A DNA stretch of 64,000 nucleotides from JAEUKH01 sp964447205 (lineage in GTDB: Bacteria > Myxococcota_A > Polyangia > Polyangiales > Ga0077539). A model generated the notes under the pieces. It was given only the letters and a program-made list of their open reading frames with translations, did no database searches and was not told the DNA's origin. Below are positions 53,378 to 62,615 of the stretch, one piece after another (position 1 is the stretch's first letter; each line of letters starts with the position of its first letter). Position numbers and translations under genes: made by a program. Location of the stretch: positions 1 to 64,000 of the forward strand of contig CAYUSB010000039.1 of the NCBI GenBank assembly GCA_964447205.1. The letters run 5' to 3'.

Positions 53378-55669
53378 GTGACTGCCCCCGCCCCCAAACC
53401 CCCCGCCGCCTCCGAGACCCCCGTCTCCACGGGCGAGGTCCTGCCGCGGAAGTTTGGCAAGTACACCCTGATCCGGGGCCTCGCCAAGGGCGGGATGGCC
53501 GAGCTCTACCTCGCCATCCATCGCTCGATCGCGGGGTTTGAGCGCCTCGTCGTCATCAAGCGCATCCTGCCGGAGTTTGGCCGCGACCAGGACTTCATCA
53601 CCATGCTCCTGCAGGAGGCCCGCATCGCGGCGACCTTCTCGCACCCCAACATCGTCACCATCTTCGACGTGGGGCAGGCCGAGGGCGAGTACTTCATCGC
53701 GATGGAGCACATCCACGGCGAAGACCTCCGGTCGATCGTACGGGCCATGAAGCCCAAGAAGGTCAAGGAGTTTCCCCTGGAGCACGCCCTGGCCATCGGC
53801 CTCGGGGCCTCCGCGGGCCTCGCCTACGCCCACGAGCACAAGGACCTCCACGGCAACCCCCTGGAGGTCGTGCACCGCGACATCTCCCCCCAAAACCTCC
53901 TCGTGACCTTCACGGGGGATGTCAAGGTGGTTGACTTCGGCATCGCCAAGGCCGCCGTGACCCGCGACGAGCAGGCCGACCTCGACACCGCCGACGTGAC
54001 CGACTCGGGGGCCCGGGCCAAGACCCCGAAGCCCCCGGGCCGAGGCCCCGACCCCGACACCAAGGCCGGGCAGATCAAGGGCAAGATCCCCTACATGAGC
54101 CCCGAGCAGGCCCGGGGCGACGCCCTCGACGCCCGCAGCGACATCTTCTCCCTGGGCATCATCCTGTGGGAGCTCTGCACGGGCCGACGGCTCTTCCGCG
54201 GCCCCACCGAGGCCGACACCCTGCGGATGATCACCGACGGGGAGTACCCCTCGGCCCGGGCCGTCAACCCGCGGGTGTCCGAGCGCCTCGACGCCGTCCT
54301 CATGAAGGCCCTGCACCCCGACCGGGAGCAGCGGTACAGCGCCGCCCGGGCCCTCCAGGGCGACCTCGAGGGGGTCGTGCACGCCGAGCGGATCCCCGTG
54401 TCCAACGTGGCCCTCGGGGCGTGGATGGGCATGCTCTTCGAGGAGGGCCTGGCCGCTCAACGGGCCGCCCTGGCAGAAGGCAAGCAGCTTGCCGATGTCC
54501 TGGCCCACGACGAGCCCGACCCGGAGCCCCCCGGGTCGCACGTGACCGCGGTGCAGGGCCCCATGGGCCGCTCGGGGGTCACCGAGGTCCCGCGCAAGAC
54601 CCCCTGGGCGGTGGTCGGGGTGCTGGCCCTCATCGTGCTCGGGGCCGTGGCCTGGGCGGTCCTGCGCGAGCGGCGCACGGGGGCCTCCGAGGACGCCGCC
54701 CGGGCCGCTGCGTCGGCGTTGGCCCAGGGGTCGATCGAGCTCCACTCCGACCCCGAGGGGGCCCACATCTGGATCAACGACGCCCCCACCCCCCACCGTA
54801 CGCCGTACACCCTGCGCGACCTGGCCACGGGGCCCGAGGCCCGGTTTCGGGTGCGCCTGACGGCCGAGGGGTACGCTCCCTACACCGAGGAGGTGGCCCT
54901 GCCCACCCGGGGGGCCACGGGGCGGGTCTCGGCGCGGCTGGAGCGGGCCCGGGCTGAAGCGGTAGCCGTCCTGGAGGTGAACACCACCCCGCCAGGGGCC
55001 ACGGTTCTGGTCGACGGGAGGCCCGCCCCGGGGGTGACCCCGATGACCGTCCCGGGTCTGGCCCCGGGGGTCGAGCACACGGTGGTCGTGCGGCACCCGG
55101 AGATGGTCGACGAGACCTTCACCTTCGTCGGGGCCGCGGGTCGGGTCGAGACCCGGTCCCTGCCCCTGCGGGAGCGCCCCCTCGGGCCCGACGAGGCCTT
55201 CCTCACCCTGTCTACCGAGCCCTCCACGGCGCGGGTTCGGGTCGGTGACCGGGAGCTTTCTGGGGCCTCGCCGCATCGGGTTCGGGTCACTACGGGGCAG
55301 CCCCTGGTGGTGGTGGCCACGGCCCCGGGGCACGTGACCGAGACCCGGACCCTGCGCCCCACCCCCGGACAGACCGTGGCCGTCCCGACCCTGCACCTGT
55401 CGCGCGACCGTCGACCCGGTCCCGCGGCCCCGCCCCCGGGCCCGGCCCCCGTGGTCGATCGTACCCCGGGGCGCCTGACGGTAGGCTCCAACCCCTGGTG
55501 CAACGTCACCATCGACGGGACCTCCCGGGGACAGACCCCCGTGGTCAACCTCTCGCTCCCCCCCGGCCGCCACACCATCGTGTGCACCAACCCCGAGCGC
55601 GGAACCCAAACCCGCACCGTCGAGCTCGGCCCCGGCCAGAGCCTCCGCGTCCCCATCAACTTCCCCTAG
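53378..55669 (+). CDS. Ser/Thr protein kinase with PEGA domains
   Basis: 763 residues from a GTG at 53378. The kinase domain (about residues 28-330) has A-K-G-G-M-A-E-L-Y, catalytic Lys61 (V-V-I-K-R), H-R-D-I-S-P-Q-N, D-F-G-I-A-K and Y-M-S-P-E-Q-A. An unusual insert of about 40 Asp/Pro/Gly-rich residues sits between DFG and the P+1 region. A membrane helix (about 411-430) is followed by four PEGA-like beta repeats (from about residue 450), the last ending C-N-V-T-I-D-G. PEGA domains face the periplasm or wall. It heads a tight operon with envelope genes. Confidence 0.92.
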   Translation: MTAPAPKPPAASETPVSTGEVLPRKFGKYTLIRGLAKGGMAELYLAIHRSIAGFERLVVIKRILPEFGRDQDFITMLLQEARIAATFSHPNIVTIFDVGQAEGEYFIAMEHIHGEDLRSIVRAMKPKKVKEFPLEHALAIGLGASAGLAYAHEHKDLHGNPLEVVHRDISPQNLLVTFTGDVKVVDFGIAKAAVTRDEQADLDTADVTDSGARAKTPKPPGRGPDPDTKAGQIKGKIPYMSPEQARGDALDARSDIFSLGIILWELCTGRRLFRGPTEADTLRMITDGEYPSARAVNPRVSERLDAVLMKALHPDREQRYSAARALQGDLEGVVHAERIPVSNVALGAWMGMLFEEGLAAQRAALAEGKQLADVLAHDEPDPEPPGSHVTAVQGPMGRSGVTEVPRKTPWAVVGVLALIVLGAVAWAVLRERRTGASEDAARAAASALAQGSIELHSDPEGAHIWINDAPTPHRTPYTLRDLATGPEARFRVRLTAEGYAPYTEEVALPTRGATGRVSARLERARAEAVAVLEVNTTPPGATVLVDGRPAPGVTPMTVPGLAPGVEHTVVVRHPEMVDETFTFVGAAGRVETRSLPLRERPLGPDEAFLTLSTEPSTARVRVGDRELSGASPHRVRVTTGQPLVVVATAPGHVTETRTLRPTPGQTVAVPTLHLSRDRRPGPAAPPPGPAPVVDRTPGRLTVGSNPWCNVTIDGTSRGQTPVVNLSLPPGRHTIVCTNPERGTQTRTVELGPGQSLRVPINFP

Positions 55670-55674
55670 AGCCC

Positions 55675-56718
55675 GTGAACGCTCCGTCCGCCGCCCAGCC
55701 CCTCGGGACCCCCCCCGAAGCCTCCCCCACCCCTGTCCCCGCCCAGGCGCCTCCCCGGGGCCTCGCCGCCCTTTGGGGGGGGTGGCCCGGGCGCGTCCTG
55801 CGGGTGGCCCTGTCCCTCCTGCCCCTGTGGTGGCTCTCCGAGCGGGTGGCCTGGGCCGAGGTCTGGCGTCAGGCCCGGCAGGTCGGGGCCCTCCACCTCG
55901 GGGCGGCCCTCCTCGCAGCCTTCGGCTCGTTCGCCGTAGGCTCCCTCCGGTGGCGCGTGATGATGCAGGCCTACGGATCGCACGACCCGCCCTCGTTCGG
56001 GGCCCTGCTCCGACACAACCTCATCGGCGGGTACTTCAACGTCCTGCCCTCGGGGGTGGCCGGAGACGCCGTCCGGGGCCACCGGGTCCGGCGCCACCTG
56101 CCCTCCCTCGGGGTCAGCTACACCGTGCTCTTCGTCGAGCGCCTGACGGGCCTCCTCGGCCTGTGCCTCGTCGCCGGCGGGGCCATCGCCGCCTCGCGGG
56201 AGCTTCAGGGCGACGCCGTAGCCCTCACCCTGGAGCTCGCCCTCCTCGGGGCCTTCGGGCTGTCCTCGGTGGTGCTCTTTCTGCCCTTCGCCCTGGCCCG
56301 GAGCCCCGGGCTCCGGGAGCGGGTGGGCAGGATCCCCGTGGCCGGGGCGGTGCTCACCCGGATCCCCCCGGCTCACTCCCTCGCGGGCCCGCTCCTGGCC
56401 ACGGCCCTGTCGGTGCTCACCCAGGGCTCGGTGGTGCTCAGCATCGCCCTGCTCCTGCGCCCCATCGCCCCCGGGGTGACCCTGGCCACCTGCGCCCGGG
56501 TCGTGCCCGCGGTGATCTTGTTTACGTACGTCCCCCTCACCCCGGGGGGCCTCGGGCAGCGCGAGGCGGCCTTCGTGTATCTGTTCGGCCTCGCGGGGGT
56601 CTCGGCCGCGGTGGCCACGGCCACGTCCCTGATGTTCTTCGGGATCTCGATGACCCTCGCGGCCCTCGGGGGGGGGCTCCTCCTGGCCGAGCGGGCCTTC
56701 GGGTGGGAGCGGCCGTGA
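55675..56718 (+). CDS. LPG-synthase/flippase-type integral membrane protein (UPF0104)
   Basis: 347 residues from a GTG six bases after the kinase stop. Seven or eight helices. Y-F-N-V-L-P-S-G-V-A-G-D-A-V-R-G and E-R-L-T-G-L-L-G are hallmarks of the lysylphosphatidylglycerol synthetase transmembrane/AglD family. It has no soluble aminoacyltransferase domain, so it is more likely a lipid-linked-substrate flippase or transferase partner. Its stop overlaps the next start (GTGA). Confidence 0.85.
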   Translation: MNAPSAAQPLGTPPEASPTPVPAQAPPRGLAALWGGWPGRVLRVALSLLPLWWLSERVAWAEVWRQARQVGALHLGAALLAAFGSFAVGSLRWRVMMQAYGSHDPPSFGALLRHNLIGGYFNVLPSGVAGDAVRGHRVRRHLPSLGVSYTVLFVERLTGLLGLCLVAGGAIAASRELQGDAVALTLELALLGAFGLSSVVLFLPFALARSPGLRERVGRIPVAGAVLTRIPPAHSLAGPLLATALSVLTQGSVVLSIALLLRPIAPGVTLATCARVVPAVILFTYVPLTPGGLGQREAAFVYLFGLAGVSAAVATATSLMFFGISMTLAALGGGLLLAERAFGWERP

Positions 56719-57242
56719 CGGCCCCCCGGCGGCACCGCTCCCACGGCGACGGAGCCTTCCGCCCCGAAGACTTCCGAGCCCTCGGCCCCGACTGCGTCTT
56801 CGAGGCCGGGGTGTTGGTGTTTCACCCCGAGACCATCTCCCTCGGGGCCAACGTGTACGTGGGCCATCAGGCCATCCTCAAGGGATACTACAAGGGCGAG
56901 ATGCACATCGGCGACGACACCTGGATCGGCCAGCAGTGCTTCCTGCACGCCGCGGGCGGGATCACCGTCGGGCTCAGGGTAGGCATCGGGCCCGGGGTGC
57001 GGGTCATCACCAGCGTGCACGACGAGGCCGGGCGCGGGGTGGCCGTGCTGCACTCTCCCTTGCGCTTCGCCCCCGTGGTGATCGACGACGACGCCGACCT
57101 CGGGGTCGGGAGCGTCGTGCTGCCCGGGGTGCGGGTCGGCCGCGGGGCCATCGTGGGGGCGGGCTCGGTGGTCACCCGCGACGTGCCCGACTACGCCGTG
57201 GTCGCAGGGGTCCCGGCCCGCGTGCAAAGATACCGCCCGTGA
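56715..57242 (+). CDS. Left-handed beta-helix acyltransferase
   Basis: 175 residues from GTG in the GTGA overlap. Hexapeptide repeats (V-Y-V-G-H-Q, I-G-D-D-T-W-I-G, V-G-L-R-V-G-I-G-P-G-V, V-G-A-G-S-V-V-T) form a LbH domain. V-I-T-S-V-H-D near the middle carries the usual catalytic His region. It probably acetylates a sugar. The GTGA overlap with the GT2 gene follows. Confidence 0.88.
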   Translation: MTAPRRHRSHGDGAFRPEDFRALGPDCVFEAGVLVFHPETISLGANVYVGHQAILKGYYKGEMHIGDDTWIGQQCFLHAAGGITVGLRVGIGPGVRVITSVHDEAGRGVAVLHSPLRFAPVVIDDDADLGVGSVVLPGVRVGRGAIVGAGSVVTRDVPDYAVVAGVPARVQRYRP

Positions 57243-57946
57243 ACGCCCAGGCCCTCCCCCTCTCCCTGGTCGTGTTCGCCTTCAACGAGGCCGAGAGCGT
57301 CCCGACCGTGCTGCCCGAGATCGTGGCCTGGCTCCGGGCCCGGCAGGGCCCCTGGCAGCTCGTCTTCGTCGACGACGGGAGCGACGACGAGACCCTCGAC
57401 CTCGCCCGCACCCTCCTCGGCGACGACCCCCGCTGCCTCGCCTTCGGCCTCGGGGCCAACCGCGGCATCGGCGGGGCCCTCAAGGCCGGGGTGGCCAGCG
57501 CCGTGCACCCGTGGGTGACCTTCCTTCCCTGCGACGGGCAGATCCCCGTCGGCGAGCTCGACCTCCTGTGCGCCGCAGCGAGCCCGGGCGACGTCGACGT
57601 GGTCTTGTCCGTGTACGAGGCCCGCGACGACGGGTGGCACCGGACGGCCCTGTCCGCCGGGGTCCGCGGGCTCATCCGGGCCGTACACGGCGTGTCGATG
57701 CGCTCGGACGGGCCGTACCTCTTCCGCCGCAGCCTCTTCGACCCGCACCTCTTGCGGCCCGACAGCTTCTTCCTCAACTTCGAGTTTCCCATCCGGGCCC
57801 TTCAAGCGGGGTGGGCCACCCGCACGGTGACCGTACGGTGCGTCCCGCGTCGGGCGGGGGTCTCCAAGAGCGCCCGGTGGCGCGTGGTGGCCCGCGTAGC
57901 CCGCGACCTCGTCGACCTCAAGCTCCGCCAGGGCCGCGGTCGCTGA
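57239..57946 (+). CDS. Glycosyltransferase family 2 (polyprenol-phosphate type)
   Basis: 235 residues from GTG in overlap. L-V-F-V-D-D-G-S-D-D-E-T is the nucleotide-sugar site. P-C-D-G-Q-I-P is the common P-x-D-G-Q variant of the metal motif. N-R-G-I-G-G-A-L-K-A-G resembles dolichol-phosphate-mannose-synthase-like enzymes. There is no membrane tail. It probably moves a sugar to a lipid carrier used by the flippase-type neighbour. Confidence 0.87.
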   Translation: MNAQALPLSLVVFAFNEAESVPTVLPEIVAWLRARQGPWQLVFVDDGSDDETLDLARTLLGDDPRCLAFGLGANRGIGGALKAGVASAVHPWVTFLPCDGQIPVGELDLLCAAASPGDVDVVLSVYEARDDGWHRTALSAGVRGLIRAVHGVSMRSDGPYLFRRSLFDPHLLRPDSFFLNFEFPIRALQAGWATRTVTVRCVPRRAGVSKSARWRVVARVARDLVDLKLRQGRGR

Positions 57947-57951
57947 CCCCG

Positions 57952-60249
57952 ATGCGCCTCGGCCCCTTCGCCCTCTTGTCCCTCTGTCTCCTCGCCGCCT
58001 CGGGGTGCCGCCGCGTCCTGCGCCGCGCCGCCCCGCCGCATCACGGAGCCGCCATGCAACTGTCTGAGCCCGACGTCGACACCGAGTTTGTCGATCAGTA
58101 CGCCCACACCAACCGGTTTCGCCTCGGCGAGCCGAGCCTCGTGCACCCCCTCCCCGACGGCAGCGGGGTGCTCTACCTGCGGAGCGGGGCCCGGAGCTTC
58201 GTCCGGGACCTTTACTATTTTGACGCCGCCACGGGGCAGTCGCGGGTGCTCCTGACGGCCACCCAGATCCTCGGGGGGGCCGACGAGGCCCTGTCCCACG
58301 AGGAGCTGGCCCGGCGCGAGCGGATGCGCCTCGCGGCCCGAGGGATCGCGAGCTTTCAGGTGAGCCGGGACGGGGGGCGGATCCTGGTTCCGCTGTCGGG
58401 GCGGCTGTACCTGGTCGAGCGGGCCACCCTGGCGGTGCGGGTTCTGCCCACGGGAGAGGGCCCCCTCCTCGACCCCCGGATGTCCCCGGACGGAACCCGC
58501 GTGGCCTACGTCCGCGGGGGCGAGCTGTGCGTCCTCGACCTCGACGGCGAGGCCGAGCGCACCCTCACCAGCGGGGCGGGGCCCCACATCAGCCACGGCC
58601 TCGCGGAGTTTGTGGCCCAGGAGGAGATGGACCGCATGGAGGGCTACTGGTGGTCGCCCGACAGCACCCGCCTCGCCTACCAGGAGACCGACACCGCGGC
58701 CGTGGAGAGCTTTCACATCGCCGACGCGGCCCACCCCGAGCGGGCCCCCACGGTGTCGGCCTATCCGCGGGCGGGCCGGACCAACGCCATGGTGCGGGTC
58801 GGGATCGTGGCCGCCACGGGGGGACCCACCACCTGGCTCCGCTACGACCGGAGCGCCTACCCGTACCTCGCCCGGGTGGTGTGGCAGGGCCGCGGGCCGC
58901 TGACCCTCCTCGTACAAAACCGCGCCCAGACCGAGGAGCTCCTCCTGGCCGCCGACCCCTCGGGAGACACCCGGACCCTCCTCACCGAACGCGACCCGGC
59001 CTGGATCAACCTCGACCCCACCGTGCCCCGCTGGCTCCCCGACGGCTCGGGCTTTCTGTGGAGCACCGAACGCGACGGGGGCCCCGCCCTCGAGCTCCGG
59101 GCCGCCGACGGGAGCCTGCGCCACACCCTCCTCGCGCCGCCCGCGGGCTACCGTCGGGTGGTCCAGCTCGACCCCCAGGATCAGGTCGTGTACGCCTCGG
59201 CGAGCCCCGACCCGACGGAGTCTCACGTCGTGCGGGTGTCCCTCACGCCGCAGGGCCCGGCCCCCGTCCGCATCACCCCCAAGGCGGGCGAGCACAGCGT
59301 CACCATCGGCCCGTCCCTGCGGATCGTGCAGCGGGCCAGCGTCGAGGCCATGCCCACCTGGACGGTCTACCGCGACGACACGGCCCTGGGCACCCTGGAG
59401 TCGGCCACCGAGGCCCCCCGGGTGTCGCCCCACCCGGGCTTCTACACGGTCACCGACGCGGCCATGCACGCCTCGGTGCTGCGCCCCCGCGACTTCGTGG
59501 CCGGGCGGAAGTACCCGGTGATCCTGTACGTCTACGGCGGCCCCCACGCCCAGATGGTGACCAGATCCCGGCAGCGGTTCCTCCTCGGGCAGTGGATGGC
59601 CGACCAGGGGTTTGTCGTGGTCTCCCTCGACGGACGGGGAACCCCGCACCGGGGCCGCGACTGGGAGCGGGCGGTCTACCAGCGGTTCGGGTCGGTCCCC
59701 CTCGACGACCAGGTCCGGGGGCTGGAGGCCCTCGCCCAGCAGCTCCCCGAGCTCGACCTCGGCCGCGTCGGGGTCTACGGCTGGAGCTTCGGGGGCTACC
59801 TCGCCGCCCTCGCCGCCCTGCGCCGCCCCGACGTCTTCCACGCCGCCGTGGCCGGGGCCCCCGTGGCCGACTGGCGCGACTACGACACCCACTACACCGA
59901 GCGCTACATGGGCATGCCCGGCGACGGGGGCCCCACCGACCCCTACACCCTCGGCTCGCTCCTGCCCTACGCCCCCGGCCTCCAGCGCCCCCTCCTGATC
60001 GCCCACGGGACCGCCGACGACAACGTCTTCTTCCTCCACGGCCTGCGCCTCTCCGACGCCCTCACCCAGGCCGGACGGGCCCACACCTTCCTGCCCCTCG
60101 TCGGCCACACCCACGCCGTCACCGACCCGGCCACCGCCTCCAGGCTCTACGCCCGCATCGTGGGCTTCTTCCGCACCCACCTGCACGACCCCGCCCCCGC
60201 CCTCGCCGCTCCCCCCCCCGCGGGCACGTCCGGCGCCGCCACCCCGTGA
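57952..60249 (+). CDS. Dipeptidyl-peptidase IV-type lipoprotein (S9B)
   Basis: 765 residues. A lipoprotein signal (A-A-S-G-C) is followed by a beta-propeller containing the DPP-IV double-Glu motif in E-F-V-A-Q-E-E-M-D-R-M. The C-terminal alpha/beta-hydrolase has G-W-S-F-G-G-Y (Ser), G-T-A-D-D-N (Asp) and G-H-T-H (His). It releases X-Pro or X-Ala dipeptides in the envelope or outside. It starts five bases after the GT2 gene. Confidence 0.92.
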   Translation: MRLGPFALLSLCLLAASGCRRVLRRAAPPHHGAAMQLSEPDVDTEFVDQYAHTNRFRLGEPSLVHPLPDGSGVLYLRSGARSFVRDLYYFDAATGQSRVLLTATQILGGADEALSHEELARRERMRLAARGIASFQVSRDGGRILVPLSGRLYLVERATLAVRVLPTGEGPLLDPRMSPDGTRVAYVRGGELCVLDLDGEAERTLTSGAGPHISHGLAEFVAQEEMDRMEGYWWSPDSTRLAYQETDTAAVESFHIADAAHPERAPTVSAYPRAGRTNAMVRVGIVAATGGPTTWLRYDRSAYPYLARVVWQGRGPLTLLVQNRAQTEELLLAADPSGDTRTLLTERDPAWINLDPTVPRWLPDGSGFLWSTERDGGPALELRAADGSLRHTLLAPPAGYRRVVQLDPQDQVVYASASPDPTESHVVRVSLTPQGPAPVRITPKAGEHSVTIGPSLRIVQRASVEAMPTWTVYRDDTALGTLESATEAPRVSPHPGFYTVTDAAMHASVLRPRDFVAGRKYPVILYVYGGPHAQMVTRSRQRFLLGQWMADQGFVVVSLDGRGTPHRGRDWERAVYQRFGSVPLDDQVRGLEALAQQLPELDLGRVGVYGWSFGGYLAALAALRRPDVFHAAVAGAPVADWRDYDTHYTERYMGMPGDGGPTDPYTLGSLLPYAPGLQRPLLIAHGTADDNVFFLHGLRLSDALTQAGRAHTFLPLVGHTHAVTDPATASRLYARIVGFFRTHLHDPAPALAAPPPAGTSGAATP

Positions 60250-60298
60250 TGGTCTTCGCCGTGGCCCGGCGGGTGTGGTAGGCACCGTCGCACCCACG

Positions 60299-61291
60299 AT
60301 GGCAGAGCCTCCTCCGACGAAGCGCCCCGGGCCCGCACGCCCGGCGGCCAACATTCGCCCCCCACCCCCGCCGATCGTCAAGGTCCTTCCCTATGCCTCC
60401 GCGGCCTTGGTGGTCCTCGGGCTCGTGGCCACCATGCTCAAGTCGCGCACCTACGGAGTGTACGCCGGGGCCGTCCTGTGCGTGGGGGCCGTCCTCGCCC
60501 TGGCCTACGCGGCCTGGCAGCACGCCATCACCCTCACGCCCGGGGAGCCCCTCCGGGCCGTCGTGCGGAGCCTCGCCGTGGTGGTCACCCTCGGGGCCCT
60601 CGGCCCCCTCGGCCTCACCCTGCGGCCGCCCGCTCCCGCCGGGCAGGTGACCCTCACCCGGGTGGGCGAGCGGGCCTCGGTCACCGTCACCGGCAGCGCG
60701 GCCTCCGTGTTTCTCCAGGTCTCCGGAGCCTTCAAGCCCGACGTCGGGGCCGAGGCCCGGGCCCGGTACACCCTCACCGTGCAGCGGGCCGGCGCGGCCG
60801 AGGAGGACGTCGAGGGCGACTTCGAGCGCAGCGCCCGCGAAGGGGCCGCCGCCAACGCCCCCCCGAGCCCCCTCGGGGGCGACAGCGAGTCGACGGCCAA
60901 CCGCCACGTCCTGCGCACCACGGGGCCCGGGGTGTACGCGGTGATCCTCGACCGCCTCAACGAGAGCCTCCAGCCGCCGCTCCGGGTGTCGGTCCACGCC
61001 GAGCCCATTTCGCAGCGGCTCCTCCTGATGCTCTTCGCCGCCCTGGCCGTGGCGGTGTTGGGGGTCGACGTGGCCCTGCGACGGCGCAACATCGAGTCGG
61101 CCTATGCGGCCTCGCTCCTGGTGATGCTGGCCGGGGTGTACTACCTCCACGGGCATTTTACGCCCGCCACCATGGGGCCCAACCTGCTCGCCGCGGGGCT
61201 CGTGGGGGTCCTCGGGGGCGGCCTCGGGGGCGAGGTCCTCGGGCGCGTGGCCGACATGATCGTGCCCGCCTCGCTCCTGCGTAGGGAGTGA
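60299..61291 (+). CDS. Hypothetical membrane protein
   Basis: 330 residues from the ATG at 60299 (an earlier GTG-type start is possible). Three N-terminal helices, a soluble beta-rich domain of about 130 residues, then four C-terminal helices. No family recognised. It lies 49 bases after the peptidase gene and may be on the same transcript. Confidence 0.7.
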   Translation: MAEPPPTKRPGPARPAANIRPPPPPIVKVLPYASAALVVLGLVATMLKSRTYGVYAGAVLCVGAVLALAYAAWQHAITLTPGEPLRAVVRSLAVVVTLGALGPLGLTLRPPAPAGQVTLTRVGERASVTVTGSAASVFLQVSGAFKPDVGAEARARYTLTVQRAGAAEEDVEGDFERSAREGAAANAPPSPLGGDSESTANRHVLRTTGPGVYAVILDRLNESLQPPLRVSVHAEPISQRLLLMLFAALAVAVLGVDVALRRRNIESAYAASLLVMLAGVYYLHGHFTPATMGPNLLAAGLVGVLGGGLGGEVLGRVADMIVPASLLRRE

Positions 61292-61322
61292 CGGTATCGC
61301 CCCGCGTGGCGTCTGGTACGGT

Positions 61323-62597
61323 ATGGGCTCCATGCGCGTAGACTGGGCCTCGATCCCGCTCGTCCTCCCTGCCCAGAAGGTAGGGACCCGACTCCACGCC
61401 CTCGTGCGTCGGCTCACCGCGGCCACCTTCGCGGTCGCGGGCGGCAGCCTCTCGCTCCTCTTCGTGCTGACCTGGCTGTATCCCATCTCGTCGGACGCCC
61501 CGGCATGGGCCACCATCTCCGCCGGGTTGGGCATCATGGCGGCCGTGGCCCTCGCGGCCGCAGCCCTCCTCGCCCAGGGGATGTGCTGGATCGGCCCTCT
61601 CGGACGGGGACAGCTCACGGTCGGCCCCGAGGGGGTCCTGGCCCGGGGGCTCCGTACGCAGTGGATCCCCCGGGCGGACATCGACGCGGCGTGGATCCTA
61701 CGCGAGGGGGACCGATGCCAGGTCGAGCTCCGCCTGAAGAACGGCGACGTCTTCAGCGCCGTGACCACCCCCGAGGAGGCCACGGCCGTGCTCGACGCGG
61801 TGGGGGTCGACGCGTCGCGCAGGGCCCTGCGGATGCCCCTCGGGAGCGTGGCCACCAACCTGGGGATCGGCCTGGCGGCGGCCTTCCCGGCCTCGTGTGT
61901 GTCGGCGATGCTGGGCGGGGCCACCGTGGGCGTGATCCCGATGCCGAGCGCGGCCCTCGGGTTTCTGATCATCGCGCTCTTTGTGGCCCTGATCGTCGGG
62001 GCCGTACGGTTTGTGGCCCCGCCGACCGTGGCCGTGGGCAGCGACGGGCTCGCCGTGGGCACGGGGCGTGGGGCGTGGTTTGCGGCCTTCGACACGATCC
62101 GTGCGGTGGAGGTTCGCCGGGCCGATCTCACCCTGCACCTGCACGACGGGAGACTTCGCCGGATCTCGACCCTGGGCACCCAGGAGGCCCGAAGGAGGGC
62201 CTTGTACGAGCGCATCGTGGCCGGGCTCGCGGCGGCCCAGGCCCCGCGTGATCTGTCCGCGCGGCTCGGGGCCCTCGACCGCAACGGGCGCACCGTGGAG
62301 GCCTGGCGGGCGGCCCTCACCGAGCTCGCCGCGGCCCGGGACGGGTACCGTCAGACGGGGCTGACACGGGAGGAGGTTCGGGCGGCCCTCGAAGACCCGC
62401 GGTCGACGCCCGAGCGGCGCATCGGGGCGACCTTCGTGCTCGCGGCGATGGACGCGCCCCTGGCGGGGTCGCGGGTGCGCATCGTGGCCGAGACCGTGGC
62501 CCACGAGCCCGTACGCCGGGCCCTGGAGCAGGCCGCGGCGGGCGAGATGGACGAGGACGTGCTCGACGCTGTCCAGGCCGCCCAGACCCGGGGATGA
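61323..62597 (+). CDS. Membrane protein with PH-like domains
   Basis: 424 residues. A helix pair near residue 35-85 and another near 175-225 are each followed by a beta-rich stretch (V-G-P-E-G-V-L-A-R-G, then V-G-S-D-G-L-A-V-G-T-G-R-G-A-W). This resembles bacterial PH-like domains of membrane proteins. The C-terminus is helical. Role unknown. Confidence 0.7.
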   Translation: MGSMRVDWASIPLVLPAQKVGTRLHALVRRLTAATFAVAGGSLSLLFVLTWLYPISSDAPAWATISAGLGIMAAVALAAAALLAQGMCWIGPLGRGQLTVGPEGVLARGLRTQWIPRADIDAAWILREGDRCQVELRLKNGDVFSAVTTPEEATAVLDAVGVDASRRALRMPLGSVATNLGIGLAAAFPASCVSAMLGGATVGVIPMPSAALGFLIIALFVALIVGAVRFVAPPTVAVGSDGLAVGTGRGAWFAAFDTIRAVEVRRADLTLHLHDGRLRRISTLGTQEARRRALYERIVAGLAAAQAPRDLSARLGALDRNGRTVEAWRAALTELAAARDGYRQTGLTREEVRAALEDPRSTPERRIGATFVLAAMDAPLAGSRVRIVAETVAHEPVRRALEQAAAGEMDEDVLDAVQAAQTRG

Positions 62598-62615
62598 CCC
62601 CAGCGGCCAGAGGGT

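Noticed and set aside
57239..57946. Missing DxD motif in the glycosyltransferase as a sign of inactivation
   Set aside because: P-x-D-G-Q is a common working variant in this GT2 subgroup.
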